Source: Alcanivorax sp. (GTDB lineage: Bacteria > Pseudomonadota > Gammaproteobacteria > Pseudomonadales > Alcanivoracaceae). Taken from it: 64,000 nucleotides of DNA. The notes under the pieces are model-generated. The model saw only the letters and a program-made list of their open reading frames with translations. It was not told where the DNA came from and made no database searches. Both the position numbers and the translations under genes were made by a program. Where the stretch lies: contig NZ_PBSH01000031.1 of the NCBI RefSeq assembly GCF_002726155.1, positions 62,001 through 126,000 of the forward strand, read 5' to 3'. Positions 16,790 through 26,513 of the stretch are shown one piece after another; within the stretch, counting starts at the first letter, position 1, and the number at the start of each line of letters is the position of its first letter.

Positions 16790-17455
16790 TTACGGAGCTG
16801 GCACGTCCTGGGCCGCCTTGAATTCTGCCAGTACACGCTTCGCCTGTTGTAGCAGCCAGACAGTTTTTTGCCGATAGCTGGCGTTGCTGATGCGAATGAA
16901 GTCGTCGTTGATCAGAGTGACCAGTAATGCCTGGTTCTGGATCGGGCGGTTGGGTTCTATCCAGCGCATTTGTGACTGGGCGCTGGGGTTGCCTTCCAGG
17001 TCGACCAGTCGCTCGCTGATGATGCTGAGCGCGTTGGCGCTGTTACTGAGCGCCTTGTCGACCCGGCGCTGGCGCAGTTCGCTGTAGTAACCGGCCACGG
17101 CGCGCTCGGGTTTCATGGTATCCCAGCCCGTGGGCAAGCCGGACAGAGTGAGCGAAAGCTGTTCCTTGCCATTCGCGTCCCGGTAACGCAGGGTGCGCGC
17201 GTGTTCGGAGCTGATCTCTCCGTCGAATTGCAGGCCGGCCAGGGTCTTGGGCGCCTGATAGAGCCCAAGCTGCGCCTGGCGATCGGGCAGTGCGCGGGCC
17301 TGATTTTCCGACCCAGTGGCTTTCAGACTGACCTTGTCCAGCTTTTGCACGTTTAGCGGTGTATCCGGGGTTTCCTCTACGGGCTTGCCGGCACAACCCG
17401 CCAGTAGAAGCGCCAGTGTGAGGGCAGGCAAGAGATAGCAAGCTTTTACATTCAT
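16790..17455 (-). CDS. Hypothetical lipoprotein
   Basis: Predicted lipoprotein of 221 residues from ATG 17455 (225 from ATG 17467; neither has a clear ribosome-binding site). The signal LLPALTLALLLAGC ends in a clean lipobox, followed by a Pro/Thr-rich linker. The mature part is mixed alpha/beta with a late helix WLLQQAKRVLAEFKAAQ. No family recognised. It is divergent from the hybrid histidine kinase gene, with about 120 nt between starts, so the two may share a regulatory region. A kinase-associated sensory lipoprotein is a possibility without direct support. Confidence 0.72.
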   Translation of the reverse strand: MNVKACYLLPALTLALLLAGCAGKPVEETPDTPLNVQKLDKVSLKATGSENQARALPDRQAQLGLYQAPKTLAGLQFDGEISSEHARTLRYRDANGKEQLSLTLSGLPTGWDTMKPERAVAGYYSELRQRRVDKALSNSANALSIISERLVDLEGNPSAQSQMRWIEPNRPIQNQALLVTLINDDFIRISNASYRQKTVWLLQQAKRVLAEFKAAQDVPAP

Positions 17456-17573
17456 CGGTCGCAGCATAGGGCAAGGTAAATATCTTGTTGTAAGGATATG
17501 CCGTTGTGTTCAGAGATGTGGCAAAGCCTAAGTAATGGCAAACTACGAGCATAACCGTTTTCAGGGCAGGCGG

Positions 17574-20177
17574 ATGGAAAAGCCATCACATAATGTGTCG
17601 CCAGACAGATCGCGGTCAGTGCCGGGTTTGCCGGTTGTGGGCCTGCGAACCAGTGCGGCCATGCTGTTGCTGTTTGCGCTAATCACGGTGCCGTTCGCCA
17701 TCGCATCGGTGCTTCTGATTCAACATCGCCTGGGTATGCTCGATACCTACGATACCATGCGTGAAGACGTGCGCCTGTTTGATGAGGGGCTGGCCGCGTT
17801 CCCTCCGCTGAATGACATGCGCGATCTGGCCCCGGCGGCGATTCATACCCAGGAACCGGGAATTGTCTCCCGTTTTGAGCTCAGCCGCTCCCGTGCCGGC
17901 AGTCGTTTGCTGGCCTTCCTGCAGCTTGTCCGTCAGCGCGATATTCCGGGGCTGAATGATCAGGGCGGCTTGCTGAGCGAAGCGTGGCGCGACCTGACGG
18001 TGAAAACCGGTATCCCCATGGAGGACGTGGTCGGCCCTTTCGATAACGTCAACCAGATTACCCAGCGGTTGAGCAATGCCTTGTCCACGGTACTGTTTGT
18101 CTCGGATCTGTCGATTGGTGAGGGGCTGGAACCCAATGAGGTGCTGTCCTTGCCACTGGGCTCATTTCGTCAGGCCCAGGAAGATATCGGCCTGATTCGG
18201 GCGCTGGCTCTGTATGTGAGCCTGCGTGGTGGTTATTTGGGAGACAATGATGCCCGGCGCCTGGAGAATGCCTGGCAGCGATTACAGCATCAGGTGAGCA
18301 TCATCGACAGCGAAATCAAGGCGCTGGTTGCACGTACCGGTGCCATTGAGTTGCAGCAGCAGTGGCGGTTGGTGCAGGGCGGCTTGCTGTCGTTTCTGGA
18401 GTGGTCCGAACGTGAGCTGATTCTGGCACCACGCATTCAGGTGTCCTGGGAAGGGGCTTACGATCGCAGCCGCAATGCCATGAAATCACTGGACGGGCTG
18501 TCTGCCACGTTGATTTCACTGGCGGACCAGTTGCTCAGCAACGCTCGCCAGGAGAAGGCCCGGGCCACGGTCTGGATGATGCTGGGGATCGTGTTGCTGT
18601 ATGTGCTGGTGCTGGGGCTGGCGTTGTGGGTGTACCGGGCCAATTCCCGGGCGATCAATGCCCGTGCCGAGAGCCAGGCCAAGGGCCTCTTTCTGGCCCG
18701 CATGAGCCACGAAATCCGGACGCCACTGAATGGCGTGATTGGCTTGGCGGAATTATTGCGCGAGACCGACCCGTCACCACGGCAACAGGAATATATCAGC
18801 CTGATTGATAGCGCCGGCCGAACCCTGACGGCGCTAATTAACGACGTGCTGGATTTTGCCAAAATTGAAGCTGGCAAACTGGAGTTAGTCGAAGAGCGCT
18901 TTGATCTGCTGACGCTGCTGGCGGAATGCGTGCAGATGTTCAATTTGCCGGCCAGTGATAACGGTACCCTGGTGATTCTGGATGTGGATCCGCACACCCC
19001 GTCGGATGTGGTGGGGGATGCGATCCGGCTGCGCCAGATCCTCATCAACCTGATCGGTAATGCAGTGAAATTCACCCGCAATGGGCGGGTTGTTCTGTCC
19101 CTGGTGTGCCGCCGTCACGGCGGTGAAGCGCCGCTGTTCACTTTTGCGGTGACGGATACTGGCATTGGCTTGACCCAGGACGAGCAAACGCAACTTTTCC
19201 AGCGTTTTACCCAGGCATCTGCCAATACGGCCCGCCGTTATGGTGGTACCGGGCTGGGGCTGTCCATCAGCCGCGAACTGGTGGGGCTGATGGGCGGTGA
19301 GATTCATGTACACAGTGCCCCGGGGCTGGGTTCGCGGTTCAGTTTCAGTATCCAGATGGCCAGCGAGGAGGATGAAATCCCGATGATGGCCGAGCTGCCG
19401 CCAGCCAGTTGGCTTTGGGATGTGCAGGGAAGCCTGGAGGATTGGCTGATCGATGACCCACGTTTTGAAACCGTGAAAGTGGTGGAAAACACCGGGCAAC
19501 TGGCGGAAGCGAAGGGGGAAATCCGCAGTGGTGTTTTGCTGATCAATGGCCTGCCGGAACAGGCGCTGCTCGATGAAGCATTGCAGATGGTGCGTCTGAA
19601 TCCGGCCCGTATCCAGGTCTTGCTGTTGATTGGCATGCGTTGCGACACGCCAGACTGGCTACCCAGGGAGGTGCGTGTGCTGCGTCGCTCGGTGGTCACG
19701 GTCAATGATCTTCAGCAGCTGTTGGGAAGCTATGTTCCGGGGGCAATCCCGATTGTCACCGAACCAGTGGCAGTGGAATCCATTTCCAGCCTGCGTGTTT
19801 TGATTGTGGAAGATAACCCGGTCAATCAGATGGTCACCAAGGGCTATCTGGAGCGGCTGGGCATTGCGAACATCATCGTCGCGGAAGATGGCCAGCAGGG
19901 GGTCGATTGTTTTGACGCTGAGGATGGGGAGCTGGACCTGGTGTTGATGGATCTGGACATGCCGGTGATGGACGGGTTTACCAGTGCCCATCATATCCGC
20001 GAATTGGAGGCGCAGCATGGCTGGGCACCCTGTCAGGTATTGGCGCTCAGTGCCCATGCCATTAGCGAGCAGGGAGGCCGGGTTTCCAGGGCGGGGATGA
20101 ACGGGCAATTGATCAAGCCCCTGTCTCTGGCGGCCATGAAACAGGCGCTTTCCCAGTATCTGGGCGTTACGGCATAA
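17574..20177 (+). CDS. Hybrid sensor histidine kinase / response regulator
   Basis: Inner-membrane sensor kinase with its own receiver. From ATG 17574 (AGGG seven bases upstream; ATG 17535 is an alternative) it has 867 residues. Helix 1 (AMLLLFALITVPFAIASVLL) and helix 2 (TVWMMLGIVLLYVLVLGLAL, near 330-350) enclose a periplasmic, mostly helical sensor of about 280 residues. Then come HisKA with the phospho-acceptor in SHEIRTPLNG (H379) and HATPase_c with N, G1 (DTGIGL) and G2 (GGTGLGLSISRELV) boxes. A degenerate receiver-like linker (about 600-720) follows, then a receiver with LVLMDLDMPVMDG (D793). No output regulator lies next to it, so phosphate must pass to an unlinked partner. The signal is unknown. 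Confidence 0.92.
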   Translation: MEKPSHNVSPDRSRSVPGLPVVGLRTSAAMLLLFALITVPFAIASVLLIQHRLGMLDTYDTMREDVRLFDEGLAAFPPLNDMRDLAPAAIHTQEPGIVSRFELSRSRAGSRLLAFLQLVRQRDIPGLNDQGGLLSEAWRDLTVKTGIPMEDVVGPFDNVNQITQRLSNALSTVLFVSDLSIGEGLEPNEVLSLPLGSFRQAQEDIGLIRALALYVSLRGGYLGDNDARRLENAWQRLQHQVSIIDSEIKALVARTGAIELQQQWRLVQGGLLSFLEWSERELILAPRIQVSWEGAYDRSRNAMKSLDGLSATLISLADQLLSNARQEKARATVWMMLGIVLLYVLVLGLALWVYRANSRAINARAESQAKGLFLARMSHEIRTPLNGVIGLAELLRETDPSPRQQEYISLIDSAGRTLTALINDVLDFAKIEAGKLELVEERFDLLTLLAECVQMFNLPASDNGTLVILDVDPHTPSDVVGDAIRLRQILINLIGNAVKFTRNGRVVLSLVCRRHGGEAPLFTFAVTDTGIGLTQDEQTQLFQRFTQASANTARRYGGTGLGLSISRELVGLMGGEIHVHSAPGLGSRFSFSIQMASEEDEIPMMAELPPASWLWDVQGSLEDWLIDDPRFETVKVVENTGQLAEAKGEIRSGVLLINGLPEQALLDEALQMVRLNPARIQVLLLIGMRCDTPDWLPREVRVLRRSVVTVNDLQQLLGSYVPGAIPIVTEPVAVESISSLRVLIVEDNPVNQMVTKGYLERLGIANIIVAEDGQQGVDCFDAEDGELDLVLMDLDMPVMDGFTSAHHIRELEAQHGWAPCQVLALSAHAISEQGGRVSRAGMNGQLIKPLSLAAMKQALSQYLGVTA

Positions 20178-20460
20178 GGTAGACCAAGGTGTCTTGCATG
20201 GCCGGCGGTAGCAGCGGTGCAGACCACACGAGAGCCATCAGGCTTACCAGAATCGCGCCCTCAATACGCCAGGCCCGATGACGGCGTATGACGTGAAACA
20301 GGCAGGCGACGACTGCCAACCCAAGGCCACTGAAAAAACTGGCCATGCTGACCAGCTGCCATTGAACATCATTGAATGTCAGGCCGATGCCGCAGACGGT
20401 GAGTGCTGCAGCGCAAACAGTGAGGAATGAAAATGACGAGTGATGGTGAGTGGCAGGCAT
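20167..20460 (-). CDS. Small hypothetical membrane protein
   Basis: A 97-residue protein from ATG 20460; in-frame ATGs at 20469 and 20553 would lengthen it. Three hydrophobic helices are visible (SFLTVCAAALTVCGIGLTF, ASFFSGLGLAVVACLFHVI, AILVSLMALVWSAPLL), separated by short basic loops (RRHRAWR). No family recognised. Its 3' end overlaps the convergent histidine kinase gene by 11 nt. Hydrophobicity and the positive-inside pattern support a real protein, but there is no independent evidence. Confidence 0.5.
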   Translation of the reverse strand: MPATHHHSSFSFLTVCAAALTVCGIGLTFNDVQWQLVSMASFFSGLGLAVVACLFHVIRRHRAWRIEGAILVSLMALVWSAPLLPPAMQDTLVYLMP

Positions 20461-20635
20461 GTTCAACATCCTAAAGGTAACCCCCGTGGTAACGGATGGT
20501 GCAAGCAAGCACCGTGCCGAAACCTGTCCTTTGTTCATCTGAAAGCTAAGCATTATTTATGAAACCTGTGTGAATGTCCTCAGCGTATCAGGTTAATATT
20601 TGCCTTTTTTCTACACCATTAATGATTAAAAACGG

Positions 20636-20665
20636 TTAACAAATGTACGCATTAGTTCGTATAAT
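20636..20665 (+). promoter_or_regulatory. Sigma-70-type promoter
   Basis: TTAACA (20636-20641), an 18-nt spacer and a perfect TATAAT (20660-20665) in AT-rich DNA, 87 nt before the start of the small secreted protein gene. Confidence 0.6.
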
Positions 20666-20752
20666 GCGCACCGCAATACCGGCAATCGTGATTTATTGAT
20701 TTCTTGCTGTGAAAGCCAATGGGGGCTGGCAACAGGGAGAAATGGGGGAAAT

Positions 20753-21199
20753 ATGCGTATTTTGGCAATTATTCTGACTCTTTTCGCTGTGTTGCCGGCC
20801 CAGGCCCAGTTGAATCCGGGGATGGAGGGCCGGCTGTGTCTGGCGGCGTCCCAGGACAGCGCTTTTGGCGCGCTGGTGGATCAGTTGATTGAAACCGGGA
20901 AAGTGCAAATGACGGCTGGTGAGTCCCTGCTTTCCATTGATTGTCAGGATGGGCAGACCGTACTTACCCATATGGTCAACGGTCGTCACGCGGAAAATCT
21001 GGAATATGCGGTGATTGATATGGGCCTGAGCTTGTCAGCGTCCCAGGTGAGTCTGAACGGCCAGACGGTGAGTCTGGGTGAGGCTCTGGCGCGTCTTGGT
21101 GCTGACAGCGATACCGCCACCCGGGACTTTGTAGAGAGTTACCTGGACGATCTGGCCGACGAAGACTTTAATCCCAATTTGCGGGTCAGCCTGAAGTAA
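20753..21199 (+). CDS. Small periplasmic hypothetical protein
   Basis: A 148-residue exported protein. ATG 20753 is chosen because it starts a clean signal peptide ([19 protein letters not shown]) and follows GGGGGAAAT; an earlier in-frame ATG would spoil it. Two cysteines ([10 protein letters not shown] and [10 protein letters not shown]) could form a disulfide. Helix-strand content and the pattern LCLAA...ALVDQL...LLSIDC faintly recall DUF3718 proteins, but this assignment is weak. It has its own promoter and terminator, so it is monocistronic. Function unknown. Confidence 0.65.
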   Translation: MRILAIILTLFAVLPAQAQLNPGMEGRLCLAASQDSAFGALVDQLIETGKVQMTAGESLLSIDCQDGQTVLTHMVNGRHAENLEYAVIDMGLSLSASQVSLNGQTVSLGEALARLGADSDTATRDFVESYLDDLADEDFNPNLRVSLK

Positions 21200-21237
21200 T
21201 CATCGTTCCTGTCGCTCCGCGTTTCCTGTTTTTCCAG

Positions 21238-21260
21238 ACGGCTGCATTTGCAGCCGTTTC
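21238..21260 (+). terminator. Hairpin terminator
   Basis: An 8-bp perfect stem (ACGGCTGC / GCAGCCGT) with ATTT loop and a short T-rich tail, 38 nt after the secreted protein gene and before cmoA. Confidence 0.6.
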
Positions 21261-21280
21261 TCCCCGGCTCCTCACACCGC

Positions 21281-21286
21281 TATAAT
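21281..21286 (+). promoter_or_regulatory. Putative -10 box of cmoAB
   Basis: Perfect TATAAT 28 nt upstream of cmoA; the -35 region (TTTCTC around 21258) is poor. Confidence 0.4.
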
Positions 21287-21314
21287 CGGCCCGCAGACGA
21301 ATATCGGGGCCTCT

Positions 21315-22046
21315 ATGTCAGACCAGCATGATCGCATTTACGCTACGTCCCACCAGCAGGTGGCGCGTTTTTCCTTCGACGATACGGTAGTGCGGGTTTT
21401 CCCCGACATGATTCGTCGTTCGGTGCCTGGTTACCCCACCATTATCGATATGATCGGGGTGCTGGCGGCCCGTTATGCCCAACCTGATACCTGCCTGTAC
21501 GACCTGGGTTGTTCCCTGGGGGCGGCGGCCACGGCCATGGCGTCGCTGACGGAAGAAAGCGGTAACCCGATTGTGGCGGTGGATAATTCCCGCGCCATGA
21601 TTGAGCAGGCTGCCACCTTGCTGGCAGACGTCGGTCAGGCCCACCGGGTGACACTGGAAGAGGGCGATGTGGCCGAGATGGCATTCGCGCCTTGTTCCAT
21701 GGCGGTGCTTAATTTCACGTTGCAGTTCATTGCCCCGCAAAAGCGTGACGCCCTGATTCAGCGTCTGGCGGATGCCACGGTGCCCGGCGGCATTCTGGTG
21801 TTGTCGGAAAAAATCCGTTTTGCCGATGAGGTTGAGAATGCCCTGCAGACCGAGCTGCATCATGCTTTCAAGCGTAATAACGGTTATTCCGATCTGGAAA
21901 TCAGCCAGAAGCGTACCGCGCTGGAGAATGTGCTGATTCCGGAGACTCTGGCCGATCATGAGGCGCGCCTGAAAAAGGCGGGTTACCGACATATTCATGT
22001 CTGGTTCCGTTGTTTTAATTTCATTTCTCTACTGGCCGTGCGCTGA
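21315..22046 (+). CDS. cmoA: Carboxy-S-adenosyl-L-methionine synthase CmoA
   Basis: Converts SAM and prephenate to carboxy-SAM, the donor used by CmoB to make cmo5U34 in tRNA. It has 243 residues, as usual. Recognisable are the N-terminal [40 protein letters not shown], the SAM-binding loop [15 protein letters not shown] and SEKIRFAD. Its stop overlaps the ATG of cmoB by one base, so both are translated from one message, the common gammaproteobacterial arrangement. It acts in the cytoplasm. Confidence 0.96.
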   Translation: MSDQHDRIYATSHQQVARFSFDDTVVRVFPDMIRRSVPGYPTIIDMIGVLAARYAQPDTCLYDLGCSLGAAATAMASLTEESGNPIVAVDNSRAMIEQAATLLADVGQAHRVTLEEGDVAEMAFAPCSMAVLNFTLQFIAPQKRDALIQRLADATVPGGILVLSEKIRFADEVENALQTELHHAFKRNNGYSDLEISQKRTALENVLIPETLADHEARLKKAGYRHIHVWFRCFNFISLLAVR

Positions 22047-23014
22047 TGCTTACCGATTACCTTCAGGCCTGTGAACGCGGGCTTGCGTCCCTGTTTGCTC
22101 CGCAACCCTTGTCCGTCGTGATGACGCTGTCCCGGGAGCGTCTGGTCGACCGTCCCCATGGGGATTTGCCCCGTTGGCTGGCGGCACTGGAGGCGTTGCC
22201 GATGGGGCCCGCCGAGTGTGCCCTGGATCAGGACACGCTGACCATTGGTGGGGCCGGTGAGCAAGACGCGGAGACGGTGAAACAGGCGTTGCAGGGGCTG
22301 ATCCCCTGGCGCAAGGGCCCGTTTGAATTTTTCGGCGTGTCGGTGGAAACGGAGTGGCGTTCGGACTGGAAGTGGCAACGGGTAGCGCCGCATCTGTCGC
22401 CTTTGGCGGGGCGACGTATTCTTGATGTGGGTTGTGGCAGTGGTTACCACTGCTGGCGTATGGCGGCGGCCGGCGCCAGTGCGGTCGTTGGGATCGATCC
22501 GACCATTTTGTTTCTGGTGCAGTACCTGGCAGTGCGCCGTTTTGCCCCTGAGTTGCCCGTGTGGTTCCTGCCCCTGCGCATGGAAGAGCTGCCCGCGGAA
22601 GGGGGGCAGTTTGATACGGTTTTTTCCATGGGCGTGCTGTACCACCGGCGTTCACCGCTGGACCACCTGCTGGAATTAAAAGGGGCGCTATGCGCCGGCG
22701 GCGAGCTGGTGCTGGAAACCCTGGTCGTGGAGGGAGACGAGCGCACCGTGTTGATGCCGGAAGATCGCTACGCGGTCATGCGCAATGTGTTTTTCCTGCC
22801 TTCGGTGGCCATGCTCACCCGCTGGCTGGAGCGGTGTGGCTTTGTGGATGTGCGATGCGTGGATGAAAGCAATACTACGGTGCAAGAGCAGCGATCCACT
22901 GACTGGATGCGTTTCCAGTCGCTTCCGGATTTTCTGGATCCGGACGACCACCGCCTTACCCGTGAAGGTTATCCGGCGCCTCGCCGTGCGGTGTTGGTTG
23001 CCCGAAAGCCGTAA
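22046..23014 (+). CDS. cmoB: tRNA U34 carboxymethyltransferase CmoB
   Basis: Transfers the carboxymethyl group of carboxy-SAM to 5-hydroxyuridine at the tRNA wobble position, finishing cmo5U34. That base lets tRNAs such as Val(UAC), present in this window, read all codons of a box. It has 322 residues. Motifs: [12 protein letters not shown], the SAM loop [15 protein letters not shown] near residue 130, and [18 protein letters not shown]. It starts in the cmoA stop codon. The last 46 nt overlap the 3' end of a convergent gene. Confidence 0.96.
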   Translation: MLTDYLQACERGLASLFAPQPLSVVMTLSRERLVDRPHGDLPRWLAALEALPMGPAECALDQDTLTIGGAGEQDAETVKQALQGLIPWRKGPFEFFGVSVETEWRSDWKWQRVAPHLSPLAGRRILDVGCGSGYHCWRMAAAGASAVVGIDPTILFLVQYLAVRRFAPELPVWFLPLRMEELPAEGGQFDTVFSMGVLYHRRSPLDHLLELKGALCAGGELVLETLVVEGDERTVLMPEDRYAVMRNVFFLPSVAMLTRWLERCGFVDVRCVDESNTTVQEQRSTDWMRFQSLPDFLDPDDHRLTREGYPAPRRAVLVARKP

Positions 23015-23733
23015 GGTTTGGCTGTCGATGTGGTGCGCGTGGAGGCGTCGAGCAGGTGATCCACCAACTCCAGGCGCGCGCTTTCATCCAGTGCATTGAT
23101 TAAGGGGGTCAGGGTGTCGAGCAAGCCATCTTTGCGGGCCTGCGCCAGTAACGCATCGCTAAGCTCTTGGGGCGCGTTTGCTTCATCCTGTTGTGTGTCT
23201 TCCTGAGCCTGGGCTTGCTGGCTTTGTTGCCTCTGCGCCTGGGGGGAGAGGATGCGCTGGCCGCGCTCCGCGGGTTGGCGCAACAGCTTCAGGGTATCGT
23301 TGACCAGCCGCCCGGTGCCTTCGTTGTCAGCGCCGCTGTGCACATGAACGGCAATGCGCACGTTCAGCGTGACGCGAAATTCATCAATCCTGAATTCGTG
23401 GTGGTTAAGCCAGTCCAGTAGTCGCCCGGCGGCGATGTCCGCGCCGTCTGCATGGGTGCCGGGCAGGGCCAGAAACACCACCTGATTGCTGCGCGTGGTA
23501 ATCAGGATATCTTCACAGCGTTTGCGGTTATTCAGCTGTTGGCAGAATTGTGCGAACAGTGGGGCAATGTAATGCTCGCCAATTTCAGCCTGCAGGGTTT
23601 TCAGTTCCTGCAGGTCGATGGCAAGGAGTGCGAAGGGTTGTTTGTGTCGCCGGCAAAACGATAACGCCTGCTGCAAAACATGTTGGCTATGGCTTTCTGC
23701 ACGTTGCGGGCTTGTCACGGCAGTCATTGGCAC
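22969..23733 (-). CDS. Degenerate GGDEF-like domain protein
   Basis: A 254-residue cytoplasmic protein. Residues 10-160 follow the GGDEF fold pattern ([20 protein letters not shown], then a strand-turn-strand around [13 protein letters not shown], then [11 protein letters not shown]). The active-site loop is TRSNQ rather than GG(D/E)EF, so it should not make cyclic di-GMP. A Gln-rich stretch ([18 protein letters not shown]) and a C-terminal helical part follow. It could be an inactive receptor or scaffold. Its 3' end overlaps cmoB by 46 nt in convergent orientation; the true C-terminus may therefore be as drawn, but it evolves under constraint from cmoB. Confidence 0.62.
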   Translation of the reverse strand: MPMTAVTSPQRAESHSQHVLQQALSFCRRHKQPFALLAIDLQELKTLQAEIGEHYIAPLFAQFCQQLNNRKRCEDILITTRSNQVVFLALPGTHADGADIAAGRLLDWLNHHEFRIDEFRVTLNVRIAVHVHSGADNEGTGRLVNDTLKLLRQPAERGQRILSPQAQRQQSQQAQAQEDTQQDEANAPQELSDALLAQARKDGLLDTLTPLINALDESARLELVDHLLDASTRTTSTAKPYGFRATNTARRGAG

Positions 23734-23923
23734 CTCGGGACCAGAGATTATGATGGCATCCTGCTCATGTTCTAGGCTTCCATTCCCGCTGACATAACTT
23801 TAGCGGGTTCACGGCTGTCCGGCATCGGGTGCATACTCTATTTAACAACAATGTCGGTCACTGTTACGCAAACAGTTGCCAGCATGCGTGGCCCGGAACG
23901 GGTTTCACTCAGAGGGATCAATC

Positions 23924-24244
23924 ATGTCGGTTACCTGGATTGTCGCGTCGGCGCTGCTCAGCTCCCTGTTCACCCTGCTGGCTGTGGGTGTGTGGGCACA
24001 TTTCTATTTTCAGCCCCGTTTGCGTGACAGCCTGCAGCGGGAGCTGGATGAGCAGGTCGAGAAGGCCGCACAAGTGCTTTCGGACCGGGTAGAAGAAGGG
24101 GTTCGCCGGGGCTTGGTGGAAGGGGTGCGTAATCTGCCCTCGAAGGAATTACTGGAAGGCGCTAGCCGCAACCTGGCGCGCACCAGTGCGGAGATGGTGG
24201 GGGAGCGCCTGGGGCAAATCTTCGGGCGTAAGGACAAGCCCTGA
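23924..24244 (+). CDS. Small single-span membrane protein, paralog A
   Basis: A 106-residue protein starting at ATG 23924, after AGAGGGATC. One membrane helix (ASALLSSLFTLLAVGVWAHF) is followed by a long charged, probably coiled-coil helix (LQRELDEQVEKAAQVLSDRV). The pattern SSLxTL...G...HF...PR is shared with the small protein downstream of the DUF445 gene (26514-26834), so the two are paralogs. No function is recognised. The anchored coiled coil could bind a partner such as the phasin or DUF445 protein nearby (speculative). Confidence 0.7.
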   Translation: MSVTWIVASALLSSLFTLLAVGVWAHFYFQPRLRDSLQRELDEQVEKAAQVLSDRVEEGVRRGLVEGVRNLPSKELLEGASRNLARTSAEMVGERLGQIFGRKDKP

Positions 24245-24307
24245 CTTCGGCCCGGCTTGCCGGATCCGGGTTATAGCGTCAGGTGTGGTGCCTCCAGCGT
24301 CGGGCTT

Positions 24308-25060
24308 TTATTGAAGCCGTTTTGGCAATAAACGAATCACCAGGCAGGCGATGCCCAGGCTGAGCATGGCCAGGGACAGGAAGTCCTGTTGCAGCGCATG
24401 CCAGGTGGTTTCCCAGAGATCGGATGCCTTCATCAGCGATAGCAGAATCAGCAGCATGCCGGTGAGGGTAAAGAACTGGTCCAGTTTACGCGCTCGCTGA
24501 AATTCGCCGCGCAGTTGCCGTAGTTCATCAAGGATGTCTTCCTGCAACAATTGTTGTTGCGCCATCTGCTCAGCCAGCTGGCCCACTTGCCGGGGCAGGG
24601 TGGCCAGCTGTTCCAGCCAGACCGGATCTTCCCGGCGCAGCAGTGCCAGCAGCTCCTTGAGCCGTACGTGGTCGTCCAGCCAGTTACGTATCAACGGCCA
24701 GAGGCTGAACTGGTTGATCAGCTCGGCCAGTTGGGCCACATGGGCGTCGCTACCGGTGATGCGTAATGATTCGTGGTCTTCCAGTGGTTCGCTGGCAAAC
24801 AACCAGTGGACCATGCCGCCCAGAGGGCCGCGAACCCGAATGTCCACATTGCCTTCGTAGTCGGTCAGCAGCTCGACGCCGTCTTCATAGATCAGCACAT
24901 ACAGGACCGAACGCGGGCGTTCGGCACGGATGCGCACCACGGTTCCATGGAGGGCGGCGAGGCGTTCTCGCCCTTGTTGTGTCCCTGTCAGGGCCTGGTT
25001 AAGGGCACTTTCCAGGCCCCCGAGCACGATAAGCTGGGGGAAACTACCGGTTTCAGGCAT
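24308..25060 (-). CDS. UbiJ-like SCP2 domain protein with C-terminal membrane anchor
   Basis: Residues 1 to about 120 look like the sterol-carrier (SCP2) domain of UbiJ, the lipid-binding accessory factor of ubiquinone synthesis: ALNQALTG, LAALHGTVVRIRAERP, a strand pair with YEGNVDIRVRGPLGGMVHWL, and LRITGSDAHVAQLAELI. A coiled coil (VGQLAEQMAQQQLLQEDILD) and two hydrophobic helices (FFTLTGMLLILLSLMKASDL; LSLAMLSLGIACLVIRLLP) follow, which typical UbiJ lacks. It has 250 residues. There is no ubiE or ubiB next to it, so this is probably a paralog with another lipid cargo. The start ATG 25060 has no strong ribosome-binding site. Confidence 0.68.
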   Translation of the reverse strand: MPETGSFPQLIVLGGLESALNQALTGTQQGRERLAALHGTVVRIRAERPRSVLYVLIYEDGVELLTDYEGNVDIRVRGPLGGMVHWLFASEPLEDHESLRITGSDAHVAQLAELINQFSLWPLIRNWLDDHVRLKELLALLRREDPVWLEQLATLPRQVGQLAEQMAQQQLLQEDILDELRQLRGEFQRARKLDQFFTLTGMLLILLSLMKASDLWETTWHALQQDFLSLAMLSLGIACLVIRLLPKRLQ

Positions 25061-25292
25061 GGTGGCAGCGCGGTCCTGTCTTTATGTTGGGCCGAGGTGA
25101 TGTTTTCGGTCCCGTTTTGTTGCCAAAAATTACGCGATGTCGCTTATATTTGGCATGACGGCTCCCTATACTATGCATTTTCATAATTAAACAACATTGG
25201 CTTTTTTGACTTGGATAGGTGTACACGGGACCTGTTCGCCTTGGCACTGTCGCGTTACAGTGCACCAGCCCTTGGAGGGGAGTTGTTTTTAA

Positions 25293-26513
25293 ATGCTGGA
25301 ATCTTTGCTTGCGTACCCGGATTTCTGGAAGTACGTCAGTATTCCGTTCATCGCTGGTGCAGTCGGTTGGACAACCAACTGGATGGCCGTGCAGATGACA
25401 TTCTATCCCCTGGAATTTCTGGGCATCCGACCTTTTTTCGGCTGGCAGGGCATTATTCCCTCCAAGGTCGAAAAGATGGCGGGTATCGTGGTAGACAAGG
25501 CGCTCTCGAAGCTGGGTAGCCTGGACGAGTTCTTCCGCGAAATGGAACCGGAAAAAATCTCTGCCCATCTCACCCGCACCATTCAGGTTCGTATCGAAGA
25601 ATACACCGACGAAGTCATGACCGAGCGCAATGCGGTGCTGTGGGAAAACCTGCCGTTGTTGGTGCGCAAGCGGGTCTATAGCCGTGCCCGCCGGGCCATT
25701 CCGGCCGTCATGGACAACGTGGTTGACGATATCAGCCGTAATCTGGATAGCCTGGTGGACATGAAGCACATGGTTGTCACCCAGATGAGCGAAGACAAGC
25801 AGCTCATGGTCCAGATGTTTCGCGAAGTGGGCGACCCTGAATTCCGCTTTGTGACCAACTCCGGTTTGTATTTCGGCTTCCTGTTCGGCTTGATCCAGGT
25901 TCCGGTCTTTATCTTTATGCCGGAAAACTGGGTGTTGCCGCTGTTCGGTTTTATTGTCGGGATTGCTACCAACTGGCTGGCACTGAATCTGATTTTTCGT
26001 CCGCTCAATCCCATCAAGGTTGGGCCATTCCGGATTCAGGGGCTATTCCTGAAACGCCAGAAGGATGTGGCGGAATCCTTTGCCCGGCTGTCCACGGATC
26101 AGGTTATTACCCTGCGCAATATTATGTATCAGGTGGTGAACGGGCCGCGAGGTGACCGTACCAAAGCGCTGATCAAACGCCATTTGAAACCGCTGTTGAA
26201 CGGTGGCGTGGTGCGTACGGCAGCCCAACTTACCGTGGGGCCGGAAGGCTACGCTGACCTGAAAAAGGCGGTGGAAGAAAAGGCGGTCGATCTGGCGGTG
26301 GAACCTTTTGAAGACCAGGGCTTCAACAAGGAGCGTGGGCAAATTGTGGAGCGGCTCATGTCCGAACGCATGCAGGCACTGAGCTCCGATGAATTTCAGG
26401 ATTTGTTGCGCCCGGCCTTTCAGGAAGACGAATGGATCCTGATTGTGGTGGGTGGCTTCCTGGGGGCCATGGCCGGTGTTTTCCAGCTGGTGTTTATGTT
26501 TGGAGTCAGTTGA
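25293..26513 (+). CDS. DUF445 family membrane protein
   Basis: Conserved membrane protein of unknown function, 406 residues. Family hallmarks are the N-terminal AGAVGWTTNWMAVQMTFYPL and the internal repeat of that motif, VGIATNWLALNLIFRPL, near residue 225. In both, a helix ends in TNWxA(V/L) before a (F/Y)RPL or FYPL turn. There are hydrophobic helices at the N-terminus, in the middle (FLFGLIQVPVFIFMP) and at the C-terminus (IVVGGFLGAMAGVFQLVFMF). ATG 25293 follows GGAGGGGAG. The next gene starts immediately after its stop codon, so the two are coupled. Confidence 0.88.
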   Translation: MLESLLAYPDFWKYVSIPFIAGAVGWTTNWMAVQMTFYPLEFLGIRPFFGWQGIIPSKVEKMAGIVVDKALSKLGSLDEFFREMEPEKISAHLTRTIQVRIEEYTDEVMTERNAVLWENLPLLVRKRVYSRARRAIPAVMDNVVDDISRNLDSLVDMKHMVVTQMSEDKQLMVQMFREVGDPEFRFVTNSGLYFGFLFGLIQVPVFIFMPENWVLPLFGFIVGIATNWLALNLIFRPLNPIKVGPFRIQGLFLKRQKDVAESFARLSTDQVITLRNIMYQVVNGPRGDRTKALIKRHLKPLLNGGVVRTAAQLTVGPEGYADLKKAVEEKAVDLAVEPFEDQGFNKERGQIVERLMSERMQALSSDEFQDLLRPAFQEDEWILIVVGGFLGAMAGVFQLVFMFGVS

